NCBI RefSeq assembly: GCF_949628215.1 | Contig: NC_134276.1 | Coordinates: 57,825,733 to 57,889,732 of the forward strand | Length of the DNA stretch: 64,000 bases | Reading direction: 5' to 3' | DNA from: Phalacrocorax aristotelis | Taxonomy: Eukaryota; Chordata; Aves; Suliformes; Phalacrocoracidae | In this document: in pieces, positions 48,001 through 60,000 of the stretch | How positions within the stretch are numbered: position 1 is the first letter of the stretch | Layout of the letters: every line of letters starts with the position of its first letter | Translations under genes and position numbers: made by a program | Notes under the pieces: generated by a model | Told to the model about the DNA's origin: nothing | The model's database searches: none | Seen by the model: only the letters and a program-made list of their open reading frames with translations

Positions 48001-51000
48001 ACGTTTCCAGTGGAATTCTAAAACTAATTTTGCTTTATTTGCAGCTTTAGTCAGTTCTCCATTATATGATTATTAATGGGACAAAAAGAGGTCCTTGAAC
48101 AAGCATTTCCGTCTCTCTCCTTGTTAATGTTTGCAGCTCAAATCCAGTCCTAGCAATAATGAGGAAAAAGAAGCCCAGACTCAGCTGACAAAATCTGATG
48201 AGCTACAGCGCCTGCATTCACAAGCATTATCTGCCTACCAGCAAGAGGATTACGAAGCTGCTATTTCTCTTCTTGATGAAATCTTGGCAGTAAGTGTTAA
48301 GTAAAATGGTGCTGTGGAAGGGAACTAAGAGCTCCTGTCTGGCACCTGTGTATTTTTGTTTCATAACTTTTTCACTGATGTGAAAACACTTGGTGTAATT
48401 GGCTCAGTTTTGCTGAGCACCGTGAGTCCATTGTGAAGTTGGAGAGTGGAGAATGTTCAAAAAAGTCAAAATAATAGATTGTATTTAGGGTTAAATATAC
48501 CATTTGAACCAAACTTCTGTTATGGGTAACTTGCTTGATTATACTTCCCCATTTTTCCACAGTTCAGTGTTCCTGGGGAAGCAGGGAAAAAAGTAGTTCT
48601 CAAACCAATGAAGTTTTGCCAAATATAGGAGGTGTAGGCTTTTCTATCTAGATTTTTTTGTTGCCTATATGCAGGCAAGTTGTGTCTTGAAAAAAGGAAG
48701 TAACAAAAGATAAAAAAAACAAAGTCAAAAACGAATGTAGCAATCTGGATTTTCAGCTTGTTCCTTAGATACCTGTATTTGTTGAATCTTAATCAGTAAA
48801 GGTAGTCTGATAATATAAATGTAGATAACTCAATCACATGGGCATTTTGTGTGTTGTATAGAAATAGATGTTAAAAGACAGTCAACTGCTCTGACTCTGT
48901 ACATACAAATTAACACTGACTTGGGATTTACAACATTCTAGCTTTTGGTGAAGAAACTGCCGAAGTGTGGGAGTTTGTTTATGGGGAGGGAACACAGAAA
49001 ATCAGAAAAGCCTCGTTCTTTAAAATGATGGTTTACAAACAAACTATAAGACCCAGAATAAATTCTCTAAAACAAATGATGATAGGCGATCCCTTTTAAG
49101 TAATTATTCTTGTGTACTGTGACATTGTTGCTTCTGTATAGATCTTTAAAACTCCAGATACTAAGGTCAAACCTTGCGTAGCTGAATCTTGCCCACAGGC
49201 TTCTTTCTAGAGGATAACTGACAGCTTGGTCCTTGCTGCTCATTACCACTGTTCTTTTGGGAAGATATAATAATTTATGATTCTGATATCCTTCCCTGGA
49301 GGCTCAACAGACTGCCCCAGTTTAAGCAGTGCCAGTAGATTTAATTCATCGCCCTGCATGAGCTCATTGAATCATTTACAAATTTTTTAGGCCTTTGTTT
49401 TCTCTTTGGGCAGGTGCATCACAGCATCCACCAGGAAGCAGAGATGCTAATTTGATGTGCTCTGTGTGCAGCTTGAACCTTATGCTATTGCAGTTGGCAA
49501 AGTGAAAAAAAATGGGATTTTTCTTTTGTTGGGGAGGAAAAGAAGTGAAGTGGTATGGACCAAAAACAAGCTTTAATTTTGATTTCTCAAGGTTTGTGTT
49601 TGGGATGCAGAGCTACGGGAACTTCGAGCTGAGTGTTATATAAAGGAAGGGGAACCAAGCAAAGCCATTAGTGACTTGAAAGCTGCTGCCAAATTAAAGA
49701 ATGATAACACTGAAGCCTTCTATAAAATCAGCAGAATATATTATCAGCTGGGGGACCATGAATTATCACTCAGGTAATTTTACTGTTTACTGTAATCATT
49801 ATAATTGAGGCAGAAAATGTGATGGTATAGGTCATGATAAACTGTGAAATATCTATGTTGGTTTCTGGATAGAGTAGCAACTCTGGTCTGTATCTGATAA
49901 AGGAAGGTCCTTTCTAGAAGCTAAGAACTTATTGGTCTTGGCAGACCAGCCATCGATGGTTCTTAGCATCTTGCTTACATAAGCAGAAGCCATAGAGCAG
50001 GTCCGTCAGAGTTGCATACATTTACTGTCTGTCTTGTATTTCTCCATCCAAGAAGAAAGTGCTTCTCTAAACTTGCGTTGGTGGAGTCTGGTTTTTTAAC
50101 CTTGAACCTCCATTCAAGTTAGGTTTACAATGCAAACAAAAAATGTATGCAGTAAGTCTTAGGGCTAGATTTTTTTTTCAAGAGTAGGAACAAAAGGTTA
50201 CAAGCTTAAGAATAATAAATAAAAAGTACAGGAGCATCCAACCATGAGGTGCTGGGGATCCAGAGCTGGCAGTCTTTTGTTCTTGCAGACAGTATGTCTT
50301 AGATAACGTCCTACCATTTTATTCAGTTGTTTTTTTATTTAAGGTGTTATTTCCATACATCCCTAGTCAGCCCTGCAGATAACTGCCCTTGCCCAGTTCA
50401 GACCGTTAACTTCACACTCTGTGTTCAGCTGGACAGATGGTATAATCCTTCTGTTTGCACACAGGTGGTTTCTGTGCTACTCATCATCTCGGATGCGCTA
50501 CCTGCATCACCAGACTCCTTCCAATATGGTTTCTGCCTCAGAATCTGTTCAGTAAGAGGTGAAAGGAACTGAAAAAGCCTGAGTTTCTTTTCTTGGCAGT
50601 GTATGACAAAGGCTGGTAGATGAAAACTGTATGTGATTATAACTGCAAAAATTCATTTTATAGCCGGGCAAAAGTAAATGCCAAATAACTAATTGGTTTG
50701 CATTAGCGATCCCCTTTCCAGAGTATACTTAACCTATGGAGCTCATACGTCACTTCTGTGGTGACTTTTGGTAGCTGACCATCACTTAGCCTAGTGATTT
50801 CAAGAATAGGTGTGTGGTTTTTTTTTTTTTCCTCTGAAATCCAGAAGTGGACTTCCTCTGTTAATAACCAAATCTTACAATTTTTATAAGTAGAATTGAG
50901 AGAGCTATTGAAGAACAGAATGGTATCAGAATGAAGGGATAGCTTATCTTTTTATTCTCTGATTATTTTTATTTTTCCCATTGTAAGATATACTAAGAAA

Positions 51001-54000
51001 GAGTTCTATAGCCCTTGGACTTGCTGAGTGATTAATCTTGTCCTTCCTTTACTTTCTTCCTCTTACCTTTACAGGCTAAATGATTTTTGAATAATAGATA
51101 TTTTTGTCTGTGCTTAGGAACAAAATTAAGATTTTGTGATCTCTGTCTGAAAGTAACACCTTAGTTGTACAGTGATGACTCTGTATGCTAAAAAACTTTT
51201 ATTCCTGCGTTCTGGGGGATTTTTTAAAGACTTTTGACTGTTTTAAGAGGTAGCCGCCCTAATCAGAGTCTGATAAAACAGTCTTCACAGTGAAGGCTGG
51301 GCTGATATTCCATCAAGAGGAGGTTTGGGGTCTTAGCTGAGCTTTTTCTGTTTCAGGCAGCATGAAATGTACTTCTACATAGGTATTCTGTAATATAGCT
51401 GAGTTAAATATGTGGGAAAATTGCAAACAATGGTATCTGATAACTGCTGAATATAGCGTCTTTCCCAGGGTGTATTTTTCTTCTGCTGTTTAGTCAGTTA
51501 TTAATGTAACACTTCTCAGTTTTGGTATATTTGGCAATACAAGATAACTAAAAACAAAACCAGACAATCATCCCTGTATGGTCTGGAAGACTTTTAAAAC
51601 TCACTTTAAATTCATTTTTGGATAAAGAGAGAAATTGTATAAAGTCGTCAACTGTTGTTCTGGACAGCTTGTAGACGCTGCATTGTGTCTCTAAGTGAAA
51701 TTTCATAACATGTGGTAATGTCTTTGTCTTGTTTGGATATGGTTTTTTTTTTCCTTCCTCCCTACCTCCCTGTGAAAAGTGAAGTCCGGGAGTGTCTGAA
51801 ACTGGACCAAGACCATAAGCAATGCTTTTCTCTCTATAAGCAAGTAAAGAAACTCAATAAGCAGATCGAGTCGGCAGAGGAATTAATCAGAGAAGGCAGG
51901 TAAGTGTTCACTGCTGTATTAAAGGAAAAAAAAAATAAGAAAAAAATCACTACTGAGGCGCCAACTTATTATTGATTGAGATGTTGATTAAGTGATGCTT
52001 TTTGCATCTGTCAGTTGAAGTGGATAACTGAGCACGGTTCTCAAATTACAATTAAAATAAATATTGACTCACATAGTGACAACCCTATTCTGATTCCTTC
52101 TGATGCCACTGTCTTCTCTGTGCATACTTAACGTATTTGTGGAGCAGGTTGTAAGACCAAGATAGGGATAATATTTGTCAGCTCTTCAGTATTGTTACTT
52201 GGCACTGGTGAGGACACACCTGGAATGCTGGGCTCCCCAGTACAAGAGAGATGGAGCTACTGAGCAAGAAAGTCCAGTAAACTGCCACTAAGATGATGGA
52301 GGGGCTGGAGCATCTCTCTCCTGTGAGGAAAGGCTGAGATAGCTGGGACTGTTCCCCCTGAGTCTTCTCTGCTACATCAATGTATATAAATACTGAAGGA
52401 AGGATGCAAAGAGGGCAGGGCCAGGCTCCTTTCAGTGGTGCCCAGTGACAGGACCAGGGGCAATGGGCACAAGCTGAAACAGGAAGTTCCACTGGAACAT
52501 AAGGAAATGCTTCCCACCACCCCCTTGTTTTCAGTGGTACGTGTTGCCCAGAGAGGAGTTGTGGAGTGTCCCTACTTTGGAGACATTCAAAATCCATTTG
52601 GGCACGGTCCTGGGCAACCTGCTGTAGATGGCCCTGCTTGAGCAGGGGAGTTGAACCAGATGACCCCCAGAAGTCCTTTCCAACCTCAACTATGCTGTGA
52701 CTAAAGCACCACATCTTTAGACTAAAACCACCTAGTAACTCTGCAGTGCCTTGACAGCAAAAGTGGATCTGATGGATGGGCTGCTTCTGTGCACCCTGTT
52801 AAATGATAAACGATGCCTCTATCTTCCTGTTTCTTCCTGTATTTCAGTTTTTTGTGTTACCAAGCACACGATACCCAACTGTAAGGACCCCTAACAAGTG
52901 ATTAAGCATTGTCAGGGTGGCCTTTTAAAATTGAGTACATCAGGAATGTGAATCAGCACAGCTGAAGATGGTTCTATTAAGTCAGCAGTCTGTCTGGACT
53001 CTTTTCACTTTAGTCTTCTATTTAATCCAGTATCAACACATTTTCAGGCAGTCTTCTGAGAGCTTAGATTTCTCCTAGATTGTACCAACCCATGGGTTCA
53101 GTCACACACTTGAATTTTTAGGTGAATGTTCTAAGCCGTGTCTTACTCAAGCTGTAGAACTTTAGCATCTTTGAAACCTTCACAGCAAAAATACATTTTA
53201 TTATGTGACTTGTGGAGAAAGGAAGGGAGAAATCAACTGCCTGATTCAAACTAGCATAAAGAACTTTTTTTTTTTTTTTGGTACCAAGAAATGCAGATAG
53301 CACAGTGCTCACAGCAAGACTCCAGACTTAGTCCACCTCAGATACCAGAGAGGGAAATGCTTTTTGTCAAGTGCAGAGTGGTGTGTTGGACAGGAGGCGT
53401 ATCTAGAGACTGTGTGTCTGTGCACACTGAGGGTTGGTAGTCGTTATCTTGTGCAAAAGCCGCCAGGCATAATGCCTGCTCCTCTGTCTTAGAGCACAGA
53501 AAAGGGAATGGGGGGGCAATTCCTGAAGTGGCTGACAGTTTTCTTTGTACTGTTGTCTCACACTACACCTTTAAGACTATTACAGTTAAGGTACATTGCT
53601 AGAAGGATGTGAAAATCTGTGAATTTTAAAACTTTAAAATTTGTAAATAAATGGCAACAGCCTTAAATAGTTATGTTGCATGATGTTATGTTTATCTTCG
53701 ATTTAAACAGGTATGAAGATGCTATCAGTAAATATGAATCTGTAATGAAAACTGAGCCAGAAGTCCCAGTTTATGCTACTCGTGCCAAAGAAAGGATCTG
53801 CCACTGTTTATCAAAGGTAATTCTGCTCCTATCTCCCTCTGTAAATTTCTTGAAAAAACAAAACCAAAAAAACCCACAACCCCAAAACCAAAAACCACCA
53901 AAACCCCACAACTACCTGAATTTTGTTTTACTTTCTCCTCTCTAGAATCAGCAGGCTACAGAAGCCATAAAAGCTTGTACAGAAGTTCTGCAGCTGGAAC

Positions 54001-57000
54001 CAACCAATGTGAATGCCCTGAAAGACAGAGCGGAAGCTTATTTGCTGGAAGACCTGTATGAAGAAGGTACAATTGCATGCAGTTTGCACATACTTTTTTG
54101 TGGGCATTTAAAATGCAGTCAGTGTTTCAAAAATTTTTAACATGCACTTTGATTCTACACCAGGTTGTTAGCCCTAATCAGCACTGGTAGTTGCAGATTT
54201 ATGAAAATATCTGCTGGTAATTTTGTCTTGATTAGTATAAGTGGAATGTGCTTGTTTTATCTGTGGCGGAGTTGTCTTTACAACAGTGGGCTGTGCTCAG
54301 GATGTTTTATAGGACCATACAGCTTACTCAACTTACTCAAACACATTTTATGTCATCAGCAATGTCAGACAATTGCATTTAGAGGTAAAAGGTAATTATA
54401 GTTAGGGTGATGTAAATCCAGTTTAGGAACTCCATTTTAATGTCTTTAGATGGCAGCGTGAAACAATACTGTTCTATCCCCTAGCAAATATTGAGGGCAG
54501 AGGAAGATAACAGCCATTGCTTCACCTCTGAGGGTCTCTGCAGTGCTGCTAAGAGCAGTAAACTGATTCTACTCCTGAGGCTGCATTTTCCACATGGGGT
54601 TTCTGTAAAATGCATGCTGTTACATGGTCCCATCTACAGCCTTGGAGAGTAGGGACTGAGTAACTGGTGTGTCTGAGTGTGCCATTATGTTGTTACCTAG
54701 CTTCTTAGTGCTCTTCAAGTGCTAATGCGCTATAAAAATAATCTTCAAAATTTAATTCAGTGAATCTTATTTCCGCAAGAAACCAGGCACGAGAAGGAAA
54801 TTTGGAGAATCTGTCTGTTCCATTCCTGTGCTAGTTATGCAGCAATTCTTGAAGCATTGGGCTGTTTCAGTCAAATGTGATGAGGAAAAGGACTTGTAGG
54901 CATTAAATCTGCAAAAACTAGTTCCATTAATTTTATTACTCATTGAATTAATTTTTAGTACTCATAGAATTTTCCTCTTCTGTATTCTGGTACTGGATCT
55001 CTTGCTTTACAACTGAACAAAAAAAATATTTTTGATTTAAACATTCATGAAGCAGCTGTTCTCATTAATAGTACACTCAGATATTTTTTGTCTTTTTGAG
55101 AAATTAATCACTGGGAGATGATACTGCTCGCCTCTTGAAGTTCACTTCAAAAATTAGATACCTATTTTGTTCTTTTTTTAGGGCTCCTTGACTCGGATGA
55201 AAGCATGGTGTAAAGAGGACTGGTGTAGTTTCAGGCAGTCCTCTTCATCAGCCCTGTAGACTTTGTACCTCTGAAGTGACCTAGTCCTAGTCCCAGTGCC
55301 TCTTTGCAGTGGCTGGCAAGCCTTCTTCCCCCTTATAAGGAAATGGGTCAAAGGCAACAGCATTTCAGAGAACTGATGACCTTTGGACAAGGGGATTGCT
55401 TAAAAATAAGCCAAAGTGTGAGGAAAAATTGTCTTTCTGGTTTTCTTAGGGTAATGTTCTTCCATCTTTTGATTGTTTAGAACTGCAGTGTTAACCTAAA
55501 AGTAAGGCTTAGGAAGATTTCACAGTGATGGGGCCCCTTCTGGGCATTTTCCTGTCTTTTTCTGTACTTCAGTATGGTGGAAGTTAGCCCTGTCCATGTT
55601 GGGAAAAGTAGACCTACAAATGAATAAAATAAATCCTGCACTTACTTAAAAATAGTTAAAGGTACAGAACACAAATCTACGTAGCTTACAGCCTGTACAA
55701 AGGTTTTTGATTTAAGAGGAAGGAGTATCAGCAAAAAGAGAACCCAAAGAAAATTTGAGATTATTTTTCCGCTCAAGGTGTACGAACCTTCAGCTCAGAG
55801 GAGTGTACAGAGAGGGGCAGGCCAAACAGGCCCTGCTGTGAGTCCTCTTATATGTACCTTTTGCTTCTTACTAGTGGACAGAATTGATCTGTTTGTTTTC
55901 TTGAAATTAATGAATCTCAATTTGGATCTTTCTAACGTTACCTTCTATTAAATCTTCATCTATTTCTGGTTCCTCTAGGGTGAGGGAATCTGGCAACTCT
56001 TGCAAGTTAGAGGGGAAAAAAATGTTTTGTAACAAGGTCCTGCACAAGTGCACAGAGCCGTCTTGGTCTTGTGCTGGAGCAGATGCCTCCCTATCATAGG
56101 ATACAAGGAAACAGAGGACACCCCTGGGATCTGGGAGAGCTTATTTCCTGGCCTGGAGCCTGCTGAACTTGGCTTAGCCTGATTCTGAGTGGACAACCAT
56201 GCAAGAATAGAGCTGTGCTCCTCCAAATCCCTGTTTGCTTAGCATATCCCTGCCTTCCTCCTGCCCTTGACAGTAGTGAGATGGTTGTAGTTACACTCTG
56301 CCTTCCAGCAGAGCTTCCATAAACAGCATTATAGTCCATTCATGTTAGCCTGCCTGAAGGTGTCTTCACTTACCCCTCAATTTTAACTGCTATAAAACGA
56401 TGGCTGATCTCTCTTTGCTGTAGAGAACAGTAAAGCAATTAAAATTGTAGTCTCATATTTAAAGGGGCAAACTGATTCTCATTCTTCCCTCAAGAAAATT
56501 TCAAGCTGGAGGCACCTATTTTCCTGTTTAAAGATAGGAAATTTCAAAGTACTTTTAATTCAAAACTTTTGAAGGTGATTATTGTTCAAGATGCACTTCA
56601 GTATGTATAGCTGAATTCTGATTCCCATCAAATGGTTTTAATTACTTTATAATCACATGGGCTCTAGGGCTTGTCTGCTGAGACAGATGTGTAATGACTC
56701 CCTTTCTGGCTTACCTCATAAGTACAGGAGTCCTGTGTAACGTGTATAGCACAAGTTTTGTCAAGGAAGAAAAAAAACCAAACCACCTTGCAGTTTCAAA
56801 TTTGGTCAGGACATTCTTTTTTTTTCCCCCCTCCCCTCTCCGCTACTCTAGAAGAAACAATCCCTATTTCAGTAAGAGCGTAACTGGTTCAGTTACGACT
56901 CTAACAGAGTTGCATGGACGTAGGTTGTCTGTAGTTACTCGTTTTTGATAGGAGATTAATTCTGCATGTGGAATAATGGCCACTCTTGGTCACTGTGTTT

Positions 57001-60000
57001 TAAAAATGCAGGCAAGATAGGAAAGCTGGCTAAGGTGTTTAGAGATTCAATGTGATTACTGTTTGAGAGATTGTGAAGGCTCTTGTACTGAAAGAAGGAG
57101 AGTTAGATTTGACTGAAGTATTTAAATTGAAAGTGATACTGGAAACTGGTTGTTCCTTTCATGTCGTGGGACAGGATGAAAGGAAGAAATTATGCCCTCT
57201 GAAACGACAGGCCAGTAGGAAGCAGCAGTGATTCTTGTGTTGGTTTGTGAGGTGCTAGTGCATTTAGAAATAGCTGCTGAGAAGAATTGATTACATATCT
57301 CACTCAACATACTGTGAATTAGTGATGAATCTCCTGGTTTCATAGCAAACTTTTTGTGGCTTTCACCTGCTTGCAACCCTTATCACTCAGGTGGGGAGAA
57401 CCATTAGCTCTCTGAAAGGAAAATTCCTACTGGAGAGTACCATCAAAATGGAATTCTCTTCCAACTGAGAGAAAGTGCAAAATGTACTTGCCATTGGGTG
57501 TGCTGGGTGCAGCACTAAAAACATACCTTCCCATATGCTTAATATATGCAGCCTTTAAATAAGGGAGTCAATTTTAAAAAAGAGACATCTAGCACTGTCC
57601 TTGCAAATACCTGACACCTGATCAGCTTGGTTCCTAGCAGTGGTATGTGCTGTAGATGATGTGGTGCTCAGTGAAGTTGAGCAATGTGATCCGCATTCAG
57701 CAGGACGTTGTGATGGGCCCTTCCATTATCGCATGAAGCAGATGAAACATGCTGGTGCTTGAAATTATTGGAGCGGTAAAGCAGAATAATGAAATCGCTG
57801 CATCTTCGTTATTTTTATCAGTTTTGACAGCATATATCGGGCGCACGTATTAGCGTATGCCCCCGTTTGTTGCCTTTTTTTAAATGACTGGACAAATTAA
57901 AAACATCAGCAGAAGCCAAAATGCTTTGTTCAAGCAGCAAATGAGTGTCCAGTGATGTGAAAATAAGTAGAAATTTTGTTTTGTTTGTAATAGCATGTGA
58001 AATTGTTGGGGCACTGGAAATACTTTTTGGAATTTCTTTTTTTTTTTCAATAGCCAAAATAAGATTGCAGTGTTATCAGATGTCTGGGTAATATAAATTC
58101 ATTAGCACTTCCTGCTGTCTTGCTCAGAAACAGTGAAAAACAAATGTAACACCTGCTGAGAAATAGCATCTGCTTGGAAATAATCTGATGCAAGTACTTT
58201 GTCTAACTTGAGAAACCTAGGAGACTTGGATCTGCAAATGAGACTTTGAGGATTATAACAGAGAAAGAAGAACAGTCTCATTAAAGACTTCAACAGTTGC
58301 TTCCCTTGATAAATCTTGATATCAAAGAATATTTAAACTTGGTATCCTAAGCATTCAGTTACCACTTACAATAATAGTATTGTTTACATTTTTTAAAAAA
58401 AGTGTAGACCTGGAGCTTCTTAAAAATTCATCAATATGTTACAGCACCTCTCCTGCTTTCATTCCTGAGAAATGCAACTCTTGTAATGAAAGTGAGAGCA
58501 TGCCTTTGGAAAAAAAAAACCAAAAAACCAAACCAAACCTTAAAATATAACTGTCTGCATATTATGCAGAGGTGTAAAAAGTGAATATTTGTCTTTCACT
58601 AACAGTACGAACTTACTGGTAATCTCAAATCCATCTTTATTGTCATTAAAGAGGAAGAGGTTTTTTGTTATGTTGATTGAGTGCAGACTGTGGGAGAGGA
58701 AAGAATATTAATTTAAAGACTCTGTATAATGCAGCCTTCAGTTGAACAGCAATGTACAGCCGCTAGTAACCTCCTTTCTCCTTCCTTTCTAAAAAGTGTG
58801 ATGAACCTAAGTAAAGAAAATTACCTAATTTATATGTGAAAATTAATCTCCTTTACTCCAAGGTTTCCAAATAAAAAAAAATAAATAATGGCAAGTTGAA
58901 ATAAAAATTGCTGTTTATGGTAATAGCAAACCTTCAGTTTTAGTGAGCGATTGAGTTCTTTAAATTGAAGTCTGTAAAGATTTGTGTAATCTTTTTTCAT
59001 TCACTTTTGTCATCAAAGCTATTAAAGACTATGAGACTGCTCAAGCCAATAGTGAAAATGACCAGCAGATTCGGGAGGGGCTAGAACGTGCCCAGAGGAT
59101 GCTGAAGCAATCACAGAAGAGGGATTACTATAAAATCTTAGGAGTAAAAAGGTGAGATATTAATATCTGAGATGATGTGAAAGCTGGTTATTAAACCAGT
59201 ATGTCTAGGGTTGATCACTTAAATTTGTTCTGCTGGGTATTAATTCTTGTTCCTGTATCTTGCTACCTCTACTTTCCTACTGTACTAGTTTAGCAGTGTT
59301 CAGCTTCTAAGTAGCATTGGTTTGCAACTCCTTTAGAAAGAATGAAAAAGCAACATTGGGAAGGAAGGCTATAAACCCTTTGGCAAGAAATTCTTAGTAT
59401 AGATGATCAAGAGTCAGGTGAATGAATTGGGGAAGAAACAAAGACCAGAAAGAATTACTGAAAGCAACAAAAAGCAAAAACGTGGTGGATAGTGTGACAG
59501 ATCAGAAGAGTTTGAAAGGACTAACTGAAAGGTGTCTAAAATACTTCTGCCATTAACCTTGAGAAACTAATGACTTCCCTCCCTAATGAGGACCAACCAA
59601 ATGTCCAGTTCTGAGTTAGTATTGGTCATCCTTCCAATCATGAACCGATTTGATTTCTTCTCTTTGTTACTCACCTGATTGTAAATTCTTCAGACTGGAA
59701 ACTGTATTTTGCATAGTAGCTGGCAGTAGAACCTTTCCAAGGAAAGTAAATGGATGGCGAAGGAAAGAGTGAGTAATCTTTGTTTAGAGTTGCAACCTGC
59801 TTCCTCTGGTTTTTTGTGTAAAGAATCTTGAGTGCCACCTGCAGGAGGTTAACTGACTCATAATTTTCCTGATGCCCTTAATTGCTGTCTCAGTGTTTAA
59901 AATAGACCTGTAGATTCACTAGGGTGGCATATAAACAATGAGAAAGTTTAAAGTTGTCTATAATTTTATCCATCCAGAAATGCTCGAAAGCAAGAAATCA

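Larger units (their letters stand above)
38659..48136 (+). other. DNAJC3 intron 4
   Basis: The longest intron, 9,478 bases. It contains an A/C-rich run at 41268-41405, a T/G-rich run at 42574-42640 and several short A or T homopolymers. Frames at 41205-41486 and 42550-42874 are products of these low-complexity runs. No gene was recognised. Confidence 0.85.
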
